Source: IMCC2047 sp041395865
GTDB lineage: Bacteria > Pseudomonadota > Gammaproteobacteria > Pseudomonadales > IMCC2047
Direction: 5' to 3'
NCBI GenBank assembly: GCA_041395865.1
Contig: JAWKZQ010000011.1
Span: 24,810-88,809 of the forward strand
DNA: 64,000 bases
The position numbers and the translations under genes are program-made. The notes under the pieces were generated by a model. That model worked only from the letters and a program-made list of their open reading frames with translations, did not search any database and was not told the origin of the DNA. Below, one piece after another: positions 53,179 through 61,096 of the stretch. Numbering within the stretch: position 1 is the first letter of the stretch; every line of letters starts with the position of its first letter.

Positions 53179-54366
53179 ATGAATGACATTTTTTATACCA
53201 TCGCCAAGGAACCGCCGGAGCTGTTTATTATCGGGGTCATCATCCTTATCGGCTGGTTTGCACATGCCATTGGGCGTTTTACCCATGTACCTCGCGTCAC
53301 GATCCTGCTGCTGCTCGGCGTGATTGCCGGGCCTTATGTCCTGGACATTATCCCCCGCGACGTCGAACGCTGGTTTCCACACATTACGCATTTTGCACTC
53401 GCCATGGTCGGCTTCCTGCTGGGAGAAAGCTTTGCGGGACGCACCCTAAAGCAGACCGGCAGGATTACGCTCTCTGTGTCTATTGGTGAGGTTCTGGGGG
53501 CTGCTCTCCTGGTTTTCCTGACGGTGTACTGGATTCTCGACGACTTACTGGTAGCCCTGCTGCTCGCGGGTATTGCGCCCGCTTCCGACCCCGCTGCCAC
53601 ACTGGATGTCATTCGGGAAGGCCGCGCTCGCGGCCCTCTCTCCCGGATTGTGCTGGGCGTGGTTGCAATCGACGACGCCTGGGGCGTTATCCTGTTCAGC
53701 TTCCTGCTGGTTATTGCAGAGACGTTTAGCGGCCATGGCGACGTCATCAGCGAAATCGGCCATGGACTCTGGGATATCGGCGGCGCCATTTTATTGGGTA
53801 TTGTCTGCGGCGTACCCATGGCAAAACTGACAGGCCGCATGAAAAAAGGCGAACCGACCCTACTGGAAGCCTCCGGCTTTGTCTTTATCTGCGCGGGCCT
53901 GGCAATCATCCTTAATGTGTCCTACCTGCTTGCCTGCATCGTGCTTGGCGCTACCGTCGCCAACCTAGCCAAACACCACACCCGCCCATTCCGGGAGATC
54001 GAAGGGGCCAGCGAACCCTTTCTTGTCATGTTCTTCCTGTTAGCCGGGTACGAATGTAATCTGGCCGCACTCAGCACACTCGGCATTATTGGTATCGCCT
54101 ACATCGTTGCGCGAAGCGCCGGCCTGGTTATTGGCAGTAAAGTCGCTGCTCACTGGGCCGGAGCGCCGCCCTTGGTTCAGCCCCGAATTGGGTTATGTCT
54201 GTTACCCCAGGCCGGCGTTGCCCTCGGGCTTGCACTCCTGGTCTACGAACGGTTCCCGGAAACCGGCGAAGCGATACTGCCACTGGTTATCGCGACAACC
54301 GTTTTCTTTGAAATTGCGGGTCCGCTCATCACCCGATGGCAGCTTAAAAAAGCCGGCGAGCTGTAG
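53179..54366 (+). CDS. CPA-family sodium/proton antiporter
   Basis: The 395-residue protein has about 12 TM helices. The conserved acidic site is AIDDAWGVILFSFLL (double Asp), preceded by IAPASDPAATLDVIREGRARGPLSRIVLGVV, a hallmark of cation:proton antiporters. GFLLGESFAGRTLKQTG is in the fourth segment. It should exchange Na+ or K+ for H+ in the inner membrane. A second polytopic gene follows 57 bases later. Confidence 0.9.
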   Translation: MNDIFYTIAKEPPELFIIGVIILIGWFAHAIGRFTHVPRVTILLLLGVIAGPYVLDIIPRDVERWFPHITHFALAMVGFLLGESFAGRTLKQTGRITLSVSIGEVLGAALLVFLTVYWILDDLLVALLLAGIAPASDPAATLDVIREGRARGPLSRIVLGVVAIDDAWGVILFSFLLVIAETFSGHGDVISEIGHGLWDIGGAILLGIVCGVPMAKLTGRMKKGEPTLLEASGFVFICAGLAIILNVSYLLACIVLGATVANLAKHHTRPFREIEGASEPFLVMFFLLAGYECNLAALSTLGIIGIAYIVARSAGLVIGSKVAAHWAGAPPLVQPRIGLCLLPQAGVALGLALLVYERFPETGEAILPLVIATTVFFEIAGPLITRWQLKKAGEL

Positions 54367-54423
54367 CGCCTTAGCCGACTTAGCAAACCACACCCTTTAC
54401 CTTCAAATCACCAAGGCAGCCCT

Positions 54424-55656
54424 GTGACAGTTGACAATTTTTCGTTTCTCGACGGTTTTCTGGTTCTGTTCTCCGTCATCGTGGCAGCAGTCATGCTGCG
54501 CCGTGAAGTGCGCGACGCCCCCTTCTGGCGTGCCACTGTCACCCCACTGGCCTCGATTATCGGCAGCGGCTTTCTGGTTGTCGTGCCGTTGCTGGCCAGC
54601 ATCGCCGGAAACCTGGCGGCCCTTGCCATTACAGGCATCGTGCTGCTGTCGTTCTGGTTAGGTTCCGCCCTGCGCTTTAATATCCTGCACGACGGCAAAA
54701 AACCGGCCGCCCAAACAGACTCCATTGCCCGCCCGCTGGAGCGCCTGTCGGATATTGCGCTGGCTTTCGCCTATGTCATCTCGATCACCTTTTACATCCG
54801 GCTGATGAGCGGCTTCGTACTGACAGGTATCGATGCCTATACCGGCTTCAACGCAGACATTCTGGCAACCCTGATCCTGGTATTCATTGGTGCCTATGGT
54901 TTCCGGCGCGGACTCGGCGGCCTGGAGCGTCTCGAAGAGTATTCGGTGACGATAAAATTAGCCATCATTGCCTCGCTGCTGCTGGGCTTGGCCTATTACG
55001 ATGTCGATAATGGCTACAGCCTTTCCGGCCTCAGCGCTCCGGAAACAACCCTTTGGGATGGCCTGCGGCAACTGGGCGGCATGCTGCTGATTGTCCAGGG
55101 ATTCGAAACCTCAAAATACCTGGGGTCTTCCTACAGCGAATTACTCAGGGCGCGTTCCATGCGCCTGGCTCAATTGATGGCGGGCGCCATCTATATCATC
55201 TTCGTGATCCTGGCCATGCCCCTGATGGCACCCTTCGCACAAATGACCCCGGACGAAACAGCCATTATCGACCTGTCCGGCACCATTACGTTAGCGCTGC
55301 CCATCATGCTGGTCATTGCCGCCGCCATGAGCCAGTTCAGCGCGGCCACCGCCGATACCATTGGCGCCGGCGGTGTTATTGAAACAGAAACAAAAAGACG
55401 TATTTCGGCTCATTGCAGCTATCCCGTCATCGCCGCCCTGGCTGTAGCCCTGATATGGGTTAGCAACATCTTCGAAATCGTTGCGCTCGCTTCCCGCGCT
55501 TTCGCTTTCTACTACATGCTACAAGCAGCACTCGCGGCCCGGCTGGCCATCAAGGTTAACAACGGCCGGAAACGCCAATGGCTCGTCGGCTCATATTCAA
55601 TGCTGGCACTTATCCTGTTATCCATTGTGCTCTTTGCCAAGCCGGTAGAGGCCTAA
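54424..55656 (+). CDS. Polytopic (about 12 TM) inner-membrane protein, APC-like
   Basis: The 410-residue protein starts with GTG. Twelve hydrophobic segments are present, the second containing ASIIGSGFLVVVPLLASIAGN, which resembles the broken TM1 of LeuT/APC-fold transporters. FRRGLGGLERLEEYSVTIKLAIIASLLLG and FETSKYLGSSYSELLRARSM recall amino-acid permeases. Substrate is unknown and family assignment is only approximate. It is the last core-type gene before the cassette region and is co-oriented with the antiporter. Confidence 0.75.
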   Translation: MTVDNFSFLDGFLVLFSVIVAAVMLRREVRDAPFWRATVTPLASIIGSGFLVVVPLLASIAGNLAALAITGIVLLSFWLGSALRFNILHDGKKPAAQTDSIARPLERLSDIALAFAYVISITFYIRLMSGFVLTGIDAYTGFNADILATLILVFIGAYGFRRGLGGLERLEEYSVTIKLAIIASLLLGLAYYDVDNGYSLSGLSAPETTLWDGLRQLGGMLLIVQGFETSKYLGSSYSELLRARSMRLAQLMAGAIYIIFVILAMPLMAPFAQMTPDETAIIDLSGTITLALPIMLVIAAAMSQFSAATADTIGAGGVIETETKRRISAHCSYPVIAALAVALIWVSNIFEIVALASRAFAFYYMLQAALAARLAIKVNNGRKRQWLVGSYSMLALILLSIVLFAKPVEA

Positions 55657-55863
55657 TTACAGCGCTCAATTTTCAGTCACAGGAGGCCCACAGAACAGGC
55701 ATGTTTATCAGTGGAGCGCCCCACTGTCCCGCGCTAATAATTACATTAAACACCCTGCCAAAAGCGGTGACTGGTTTACCGTTAGATAAGGGGCGCTTTT
55801 GCGAAACTTGTTCGAAATTCAACCTCACAGATACACTGTGTTTTTATGCAGTGTATTTAGTTC
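55657..55863. other. Intergenic region before the cassette leader
   Basis: No gene seen. It contains a long-range inverted repeat AGCGCCCC (near 55713) / GGGGCGCT (near 55792). A hairpin ATACACTG (55831-55838) / CAGTGTAT (55849-55856) with a 10-base loop lies just before the cassette promoter. An integrase gene would be expected here in a canonical integron but is absent. Confidence 0.5.
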
Positions 55864-56125
55864 TTGTCAAACATATTGCGCGTTTTATACTTGTGTCACG
55901 CGCGTTTAGCATCTGGATTTTTTGAAATATTAAGTGATTTCAAATGGTTACAGATTTTATTGGATGGATAACGCGCAACGGCGAGGGAGATAACGCGCAT
56001 GCTCACTTTGCTCAGAAAGGATTCTGAGATCATCTCTGAAAATCCTTTCAAATCAAAAAGCTATAAGAAAACCGTCGAATATCAAAATCGGCAAAACGCG
56101 CATGCGCGATATACAAATGTTAAGC
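55864..56125 (+). promoter_or_regulatory. Cassette-platform leader, copy 2: Pc-like promoter, hairpin, attI-like junction
   Basis: TTGTCA (55864-55869), 16-base spacer, TATACT (55886-55891) form a good sigma70 promoter facing the cassettes. CAGAAAGGATTCTG is at 56013-56026, with hairpin arms GAAAGGATT (56015-56023) and AATCCTTTC (56041-56049). The 16-mer ATCAAAATCGGCAAAA is at 56081-56096, TATACAAA at 56110-56117, and the junction GTTAAGC at 56119-56125 matches the attC/attI core GTTRRRY. The order is the same as in the copy at 39418-39640. GCGCATGC/GCATGCGC repeats flank the inner part. Confidence 0.6.
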
Positions 56126-56163
56126 GGAATCGCGACCACATCCAAAGAAGAAGGAGGTAGAAG

Positions 56164-56520
56164 GTGGAACTTACGCATTACCATGGTGGCTGCCAGTGCG
56201 GGGCTGTAAATTACGAAGTCGACGTAGACCTGAAGAACACGATCACATGTAATTGCTCCCGTTGCCAGCGTATGGGCTTCGTGCTGGCGTTCACTCCACT
56301 TGAGAACTTTGAGTTAAAGTCTGGAGAGAGTGCGCTTACAGAATACCTTTTTAACAATAAAGCTATCCAGCATCTTTTCTGTAGCACATGCGGCGTAGAG
56401 AGCTTCGCCTACGGCAAAATGCCAGATGGTTCTTCTACTGTCGCTATAAATGTCAATTGTTTGTCTGGAATAGATCCCAGGGCTCTCGATAGCCAGCACG
56501 TAGACGGTAAGAGTTTCTAA
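56164..56520 (+). CDS. Cassette 1: GFA (glutathione-dependent formaldehyde-activating) family protein
   Basis: The 118-residue protein starts with GTG behind a strong AGGAGGT. Zinc ligands are readable: GGCQCGAVNYEV, CNCSRCQRMG and FCSTCGVESF. GFA-fold proteins include S-hydroxymethylglutathione synthase, but most cassette-borne members are of unknown function. It is the first cassette behind the promoter leader, so it should be the best expressed. An 79-base attC of a minority type follows. Confidence 0.88.
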   Translation: MELTHYHGGCQCGAVNYEVDVDLKNTITCNCSRCQRMGFVLAFTPLENFELKSGESALTEYLFNNKAIQHLFCSTCGVESFAYGKMPDGSSTVAINVNCLSGIDPRALDSQHVDGKSF

Positions 56521-56531
56521 CATTGGAAGGC

Positions 56532-56610
56532 GCTTAACAATCACATTAAGTTCGCTCACTTCGTTCGCCCGACGCTCGCAAGCTCGCGCGGCTTATGTGA
56601 GGCGTTAGGC
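56532..56610 (+). other. attC site 1
   Basis: GCTTAAC (56532-56538) and GTTAGGC (56604-56610) flank complementary arms ACATTAAG/CTTATGT. The loop contains TTCGCTCACTTCGTTCGC. Sequence type differs from the dominant family, indicating an imported cassette. Confidence 0.85.
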
Positions 56611-56618
56611 ACACTAAA

Positions 56619-57035
56619 ATGGAATTTAGTATTAATCGGAAAAAATGGATTTTATTTCCCTCATTTATGTTTGGGGTTCTTGGTATTTTTTCCTTGGTAA
56701 TAACTGACCTTGTTTTTTTACCAAGTGCCCAACCTCACTCTTCAAAATTGTATTTCTCGGTAGAGCCCACTCTTCTTTTTTCAGCTTCTGTCATGCCCTT
56801 TGGTTTTGCTTACTTTGCCGCAAATAAGTGGCTCCATAAAAACAGCTCCTTTTTTCGTGGTTGGTTCTCTGTAGCAGGGTTTGCTTGGCTAGCATTAATT
56901 TTAAACCCTATTATTTGGCTGTTAGTTCTAGCTACATTCACACTTTTTGGCTTTGTTGTTTTATTTATTTTTTTAACCGGCGGTCTTATCCTGCAACTAA
57001 TCTGGAAAATTTCTGGAGGTTCAGCGTGCGCCTAA
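56619..57035 (+). CDS. Cassette 2: four-TM membrane protein, unknown function
   Basis: The 138-residue protein has hydrophobic segments FMFGVLGIFSLVITDLVFLP, TLLFSASVMPFGFAYFAA, WFSVAGFAWLALILNPIIWLLVLATF and FVVLFIFLTGGLILQLIWKI. No known family. Its stop codon lies inside the left core of the next attC, which is usual for cassette genes. The ATG is eight bases behind the previous recombination core and has no clear ribosome binding site. AT-rich compared with the core genome. Confidence 0.75.
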   Translation: MEFSINRKKWILFPSFMFGVLGIFSLVITDLVFLPSAQPHSSKLYFSVEPTLLFSASVMPFGFAYFAANKWLHKNSSFFRGWFSVAGFAWLALILNPIIWLLVLATFTLFGFVVLFIFLTGGLILQLIWKISGGSACA

Positions 57036-57099
57036 CAAGTGGGTCGTGCGGGACTGCGTTCCGCTTTGCTTCACTTGCCCCTCACCCTAAGCGTTATAC
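57030..57099 (+). other. attC site 2 (dominant family)
   Basis: GCCTAAC (57030-57036) and GTTATAC (57093-57099) bound 70 bases with the family core AAGTGGGTCG...CACTTGCCCC...ACCCTAAGC. Confidence 0.9.
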
Positions 57100-57112
57100 G
57101 GAAGAGTAACCG

Positions 57113-57541
57113 ATGAAAACTGCAGGACTGTATATCTTAACTTTGGTTACAGGAGGGCAATTTGCTTTTCCATGGATATTTCTCATGGCCAACCAAGTTA
57201 GTCGTGAAAATAGTCGTCTGATGCCGAGTTTAAAGATTAAAGCAGTAGTATTTTTTTCCGTATATGCCTTTTATGTCGGTTTTTTTTCCTATGGGGTGTA
57301 TCAAGCTTTTCACACTGAAAGCTCAAACCTATTATTACTAGAGCCAATAGTATTTGTGCTTCTAACTAGTATCGCCATCGGACTTTTTTGGTTCTCTTGC
57401 TCTCTTCTTATAAAAGTTGTGACCTTTGTCAGATCACAATCAATAGATCTACCCAGTGATGTCGCATTAATTGCTTTATTTTTCCTATATTGCATAGGGT
57501 TTCCTTTACTTCAGAACAGGTTAAACCGAGCATGTCAGTAA
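57113..57541 (+). CDS. Cassette 3: four-TM membrane protein, unknown function
   Basis: The 142-residue protein starts MKTAGLYILTLVTGGQFAFPWIFLM and has three further helices (AVVFFSVYAFYVGFFSYGV, LLLLEPIVFVLLTSIAIGLF, DVALIALFFLYCIGFPLLQ). A GGAAGAGT ribosome binding site lies nine bases before the ATG. No family recognised; a hydrophobic single-gene cassette. Confidence 0.75.
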   Translation: MKTAGLYILTLVTGGQFAFPWIFLMANQVSRENSRLMPSLKIKAVVFFSVYAFYVGFFSYGVYQAFHTESSNLLLLEPIVFVLLTSIAIGLFWFSCSLLIKVVTFVRSQSIDLPSDVALIALFFLYCIGFPLLQNRLNRACQ

Positions 57542-57545
57542 ATCC

Positions 57546-57615
57546 GTATAACAAGTGGGTCGTGTGGGACAGGGTTCCGCTTCGCTTCACTTGCCCCACA
57601 CCCTAAGCGTTAAGT
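57546..57615 (+). other. attC site 3 (dominant family)
   Basis: GTATAAC (57546-57552) and GTTAAGT (57609-57615), 70 bases, near-identical to site 2. Confidence 0.9.
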
Positions 57616-57624
57616 GGCAGCCTC

Positions 57625-57912
57625 ATGTTGAGAATCCGAAATATACTGCCGGTATTGAAAAGCGAAGAGGATGCCGTCCTTGCTTCCTTTGAAATTCAGG
57701 TAGAGTCCGATAAAGGTGTGCAGAAATTTTGGGCAGAGGCTCGCAAGTGTTCGAATGCAGAGGCTCAAATAGACTGGTCAGATGATCTTAGCTGTCTGCT
57801 TTCTGAATTTTGTGTGGCGCGTGAGGCATACGATCATCTAAATCAGGCGGTTTTCAGCACATTCGTAGGAGAACAAGTTGAGTATCCTATCAATCTGGCT
57901 AAGGCCACTTAA
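57625..57912 (+). CDS. Cassette 4: small soluble protein, unknown function
   Basis: The 95-residue acidic protein has no signal peptide or TM segment. Readable parts are RIRNILPVLKSEEDAVLASFEIQV, VQKFWAEARKCSNAEAQIDWSDDLSCLLSEF and EQVEYPINLAKAT. The stop lies within the next attC. No family recognised. Confidence 0.7.
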   Translation: MLRIRNILPVLKSEEDAVLASFEIQVESDKGVQKFWAEARKCSNAEAQIDWSDDLSCLLSEFCVAREAYDHLNQAVFSTFVGEQVEYPINLAKAT

Positions 57913-57990
57913 CAAGGCGCTGTTGTCGCCGCTATCGCGGCTGGGACGGCTTACGCTCCGCTCCAGCCGCCCCAAAGCTTGGCGTTAAAA
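57907..57990 (+). other. attC site 4 (different type)
   Basis: ACTTAAC (57907-57913) and GTTAAAA (57984-57990), 84 bases. Inner arms GCTGGGACGG and CCAGCCGCCCC are complementary. Not of the dominant family, so this cassette was probably acquired from another integron. Confidence 0.85.
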
Positions 57991-57998
57991 GCAGGCGA

Positions 57999-58412
57999 AT
58001 GAAATATCTCGCAATCTTTTTACTAGCTTTTTCTGCAAACCTATTCGCTCAAAGTAGTTTCGAGCTAGCAGAGGACGCGAGGTTAAAACAGGATTGGGAA
58101 GTAGCTATTTCCGAATATGAAAAAGCCTTCGAGAAAGGTAATCCTATCGCAGCTCACTGGTTAGGAACTTTCTATCTTGACGGCATTGGAGTAACACAAA
58201 ACTCCGTACACGCAGCCGTTTATTTCTACTTTGCTGCAAACGAAGGAGTTCAAGGCTCAATGGTTTATCTTGCCAATATGCACATATCAGGAAACGGCGT
58301 TATACAAGATTGTGCAAAGGCAACAAGTTGGGTTAATAAATTCAGTAGTGGTGTAATCTCTGAGTCATGGCAAAAAAAGCTAGCTCAGTGTCACGCCACT
58401 TTTAACAAGTAG
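57999..58412 (+). CDS. Cassette 5: secreted Sel1-like repeat protein
   Basis: The 137-residue protein has a signal peptide (KYLAIFLLAFSANLFAQSS). Two Sel1/TPR-like repeats follow: AISEYEKAFEKGNPIAAHWLGTFYLDGIGV and VHAAVYFYFAANEGVQGSMVYLANMHISGNGV. Two C-terminal cysteines (QDCAKAT and LAQCHAT) could pair. Sel1 repeats mediate protein contacts; the partner is unknown. The final codons are within attC site 5. Confidence 0.82.
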   Translation: MKYLAIFLLAFSANLFAQSSFELAEDARLKQDWEVAISEYEKAFEKGNPIAAHWLGTFYLDGIGVTQNSVHAAVYFYFAANEGVQGSMVYLANMHISGNGVIQDCAKATSWVNKFSSGVISESWQKKLAQCHATFNK

Positions 58413-58469
58413 GTCGTGTGGGACAGTGTTCCGCTTCGCTTCACCTGCCCCACACCCTAAACGTTATAG
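58400..58469 (+). other. attC site 5 (dominant family)
   Basis: TTTTAAC (58400-58406) and GTTATAG (58463-58469), 70 bases. Confidence 0.9.
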
Positions 58470-58476
58470 GTTTAAG

Positions 58477-58953
58477 ATGAAATCAGTTCTTTTCTTAGTC
58501 GTAGTACTGTTTCTTTCTGGCTGTGTTGGCTCAGCCACGTTGATCTCTTGCGCTACAAATTCAGATCAGTTGCCAGAGAAAGAAAGTTACAACCTTTTCC
58601 TTACTGCCAGCATCAGTACCGCAGAAGGAAATCACACAAAATCTATTCCCATGCAATGTACTTATAAAGAAAGGCGTTGTGGCGGCGGTGACTGGTATTT
58701 TAAATGGAATGAAACGAGAGATGAGGAATTAACCTTTAATTTAGGGCAAGGCAAATTGCTCTCCGTAGGAGCGCCTAACTGCACTATGGCGCTAGATTAT
58801 CTTGGCAAAAACTACCCATATGGTAATTCCTCAATATTATCCAACGGGCAAAAGTTCACTATTAGCAACGAAGAATTGGCTCAATCTGAGTCTCAGTCGA
58901 TTTTAGGTGCCCAGCTTTTGAGCGTTTCGGTTTCAGAGGTTGATAATGAGTAA
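58477..58953 (+). CDS. Cassette 6: lipoprotein, unknown function
   Basis: The start is ATG 58477, since upstream in-frame codons lie within the attC; 158 residues. A lipoprotein signal ends LFLSGCVG. The mature part carries several cysteines (ISCATN, MQCTYK, RRCGGG, PNCTM), suggesting disulfides in the envelope. No family recognised. The following attC is shortened. Confidence 0.75.
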   Translation: MKSVLFLVVVLFLSGCVGSATLISCATNSDQLPEKESYNLFLTASISTAEGNHTKSIPMQCTYKERRCGGGDWYFKWNETRDEELTFNLGQGKLLSVGAPNCTMALDYLGKNYPYGNSSILSNGQKFTISNEELAQSESQSILGAQLLSVSVSEVDNE

Positions 58954-58956
58954 AAC

Positions 58957-59007
58957 CTATAACAAGTGGGTCGTGTGGGACTGCGTTCCGCACCCTAAAC
59001 ATTATAA
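58957..59007 (+). other. attC site 6, internally deleted
   Basis: CTATAAC (58957-58963) to ATTATAA (59001-59007), only 51 bases. The dominant-family sequence is present up to GCGTTCCG and resumes at CACCCTAAAC, so about 20 bases of the loop/arm are missing and the last core starts with A instead of G. Probably inactive, freezing cassettes 6 and 7 together. Confidence 0.75.
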
Positions 59008-59027
59008 ACCAAATCAACCTTACACTT

Positions 59028-59327
59028 ATGAATTCACGTTGTGAGAATTGCAAAGAAACAACCCTCCCCCTGAAAGTGAAGAGAGGAGTTTTTGTGCAAG
59101 AGTATATTGAGTGCAGTAACTGCGGTGCGAAATACCAAATCCCTAAGTGGCTAAAAAGCATTTTCGGGTTCCAGATGAATTTTATATGGCCGTTTATCCT
59201 AATCGGCTCAATTTATTATGCAGGTCTTTTTTTAGCTATTCCTATTACCATAGCTTCAGTTGTTCTTCTGTATTTTGCAACAGTAATACTTGTTCCATTA
59301 AACAGGTGCCAAGAAAATGGTTTATAA
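59028..59327 (+). CDS. Cassette 7: zinc-ribbon membrane protein
   Basis: The 99-residue protein has an N-terminal zinc ribbon with CENCKET and CSNCGAKYQIP (two CxxC pairs). Two TM helices follow (MNFIWPFILIGSIYYAGLFLA and PITIASVVLLYFATVILVP). The zinc-ribbon/TM arrangement recalls small proteins annotated as CXXC-20-CXXC, but identity is not established. Confidence 0.75.
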   Translation: MNSRCENCKETTLPLKVKRGVFVQEYIECSNCGAKYQIPKWLKSIFGFQMNFIWPFILIGSIYYAGLFLAIPITIASVVLLYFATVILVPLNRCQENGL

Positions 59328-59386
59328 CAAGTGGGTCGGGCGGGACTGCGTTCCGCTTCACTTGCCCCGCACCCTAAACGTTATGC
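59322..59386 (+). other. attC site 7 (dominant family)
   Basis: TTATAAC (59322-59328) and GTTATGC (59380-59386), 65 bases. Confidence 0.88.
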
Positions 59387-59428
59387 CTATTGCCACGAAA
59401 CATTTACTACCCACCGAGGAGAACCAAC

Positions 59429-60400
59429 ATGAGCAGAATGCCTGCTGAGAGACTGAAGAAAGCCCAAGAGCAACTGGCTTCGATTTCACCTGAAGACCAC
59501 GAAAAAGTGAAAGGGCTTGCCGCAATCGTCCAACCCTTGCGCAGCTTCATTCACAAAACGCCTGGATGATTACGGAATGTCTGGCTGGGAAGATGTCGTT
59601 ATTCCGTCAGATGATGGTACGGTCTTGAAGGTTGGTATATCCCAGCGGCGGGTGGTGAAAGCAACAAACTCATCATTTTCAATCATGCACTTCCTATGTG
59701 TCGCTCTGGCTTCCCTGGGCATTTCGGGGAACCTTGGAGCAATTTTGATGCAGTGGAAATTGATTTTGTCCTTCAATACAAGCACCTAACCGATGCTGGT
59801 TACAACGTTCTAACCTATGATGTTCGGAATCACGGCAACAGTGCGGCGGCAAATGGCGGTCTGAGTGGCATTGGTTGTTGGGAATGGCGAGATTGTGTTG
59901 GTGTGAAAAAATACGTTGATTCACACCCACGCCTATCGAAAATGGTTGTAGGGCTTTATAGCCAATGCATGGGTGGCAATTCCCAGTATCACGCTATTCA
60001 CCGCCAGCCTGAGTTATTTGCAAATGTCCGTTGCATGGTCAGCCCAATGGTCGTTTCAATGTCGGCTATTTATGATGCATTTTCGGAACTGCAAGGCGTG
60101 CAGCAATATCAAGAATTAATTGACCTCGAGCTGATGAAAATGGGCGCTTTCGTGGCAGCCGATATGACCCCGCATCACTGGGCACCGAGCGTACAAATGC
60201 CCGTGCTGATGATTCAGGTTCTGGATGATGAATGGACACGCAATCCACAGGATGGGCAAAAAACGTTTGATCTTCTTGGCAGTGAAGAGAAAGAACTATT
60301 TTGGATTGAGGGCACAACCAAGCGCTTTAAGGATGGTTACAACTATTTCGGGAAGCATCCAGAAACTGTGCTTAATTTCCTTGAAAAGCATATGAAATAG
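59429..60400 (+). pseudogene. Cassette 8: alpha/beta hydrolase with two compensating frameshifts
   Basis: The start ATG 59429 follows GAGGAGA. Frame 1 encodes MSRMPAERLKKAQEQLASIS through FIHK and then hits TGA at 59567-59569. A second frame carries RLDDYGMSGWEDVVIPSDDG, and from about 59628 the first frame resumes with GWYIPAAGGESNKLIIFNHALPMC. It continues to the natural end at 60400 with YDVRNHGNS, a nucleophile elbow GLYSQCMGGN (Ser or Cys) and PVLMIQVLDDEWTRNP. Thus two opposite single-base shifts about 65 bases apart enclose roughly 22 codons. Either two mutations or read errors; a functional protein from this sequence is unlikely. Confidence 0.82.
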
Positions 60401-60421
60401 CCCGCCTCCAGGGAAAAATAG

Positions 60422-60505
60422 GCATAACAATGCCATGCAGCCGACCACTTTTCCGCTACGCCTTTGGCTTCGCTACAAAGCGGCGGCTGATGGCAGGCGT
60501 CAGAA
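60422..60505 (+). other. attC site 8 (different type)
   Basis: GCATAAC (60422-60428) and GTCAGAA (60499-60505, one change from GTTAGAA), 84 bases with arms TGCCATGCAGCCG and CGGCTGATGGCA. Confidence 0.8.
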
Positions 60506-60518
60506 GGCCAAGGAAAGT

Positions 60519-61004
60519 ATGAGCCCAAAGAATATTACATCGATAGCCATCAAGTTTTTTGGCATTTACTTAATGGTCAATGTCGTATTGTATTTTCCAT
60601 CAATGATCATGTCGCTAACCGCACTTGAGCAGTACCATGAGGAAAATTTCAGCAGCAGTGTATTTATCACAGTTGTCGGCGCTTTTATCCTTTTAGGCAT
60701 AGCCGTTTCTTTTATCCTGATTCGTCTAGCCAATTCAATAGCCTCGAAAGCCACCGAGCCTGCTGAGAGTTCACCAACTCTTTCGCAAGAATTTTTGCTG
60801 CAAGTGCTTGGTATCTATTTCATTGTCAGCGGCCTGTCAGCAATGCCAGGTTATGTCATCTCTATTTTTAAGACCGCAGAGCCTGACATTACCAAGCTCC
60901 TCTATGGTGCAGGCTATATATTTCAATCGGCTGTCGGCTGCTATTTATTAATCAAGCCCGTAGTATGGGGGCAGTGGCTCAATAAGCTTCGAGGCCGGAG
61001 CTAA
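60519..61004 (+). CDS. Cassette 9: four-TM membrane protein, unknown function
   Basis: The start is ATG 60519 with AAGGAAAG just upstream; 161 residues. Helices: IKFFGIYLMVNVVLYFPSMIM, VFITVVGAFILLGIAVSFILI, LLQVLGIYFIVSGLSAMPGYV and LLYGAGYIFQSAVGCYLLIKP. No family recognised, although the general layout is common among cassette proteins. Confidence 0.75.
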   Translation: MSPKNITSIAIKFFGIYLMVNVVLYFPSMIMSLTALEQYHEENFSSSVFITVVGAFILLGIAVSFILIRLANSIASKATEPAESSPTLSQEFLLQVLGIYFIVSGLSAMPGYVISIFKTAEPDITKLLYGAGYIFQSAVGCYLLIKPVVWGQWLNKLRGRS

Positions 61005-61007
61005 TGC

Positions 61008-61070
61008 CTTCAACAAGTGGGTTGGGTGGACTGTGCTCCGCTTCACTTGCCCCGCACCCTGCTGTTGACG
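61008..61070 (+). other. attC site 9 (dominant family, degenerate ends)
   Basis: CTTCAAC (61008-61014) and GTTGACG (61064-61070), 63 bases. Both cores deviate from consensus. Confidence 0.7.
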
Positions 61071-61096
61071 AATAAATCAATTGAGGCATGGAAATC

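Noticed and set aside
55800..55830. GTTCGAAAT resembling a tRNA T-loop
   Set aside because: No acceptor stem, D arm or anticodon arm could be built around it.
55578..55925. Plus-strand frame bridging the 12-TM gene and the cassette leader
   Set aside because: It overlaps the end of a well-supported gene in another frame, has no ribosome binding site and crosses the cassette promoter.
55657..56163. Search for an integrase or a remnant of one beside the array
   Set aside because: Neither strand shows tyrosine-recombinase motifs (box I Arg, HxxR, catalytic Tyr) in this interval, so absence is recorded rather than a pseudogene.
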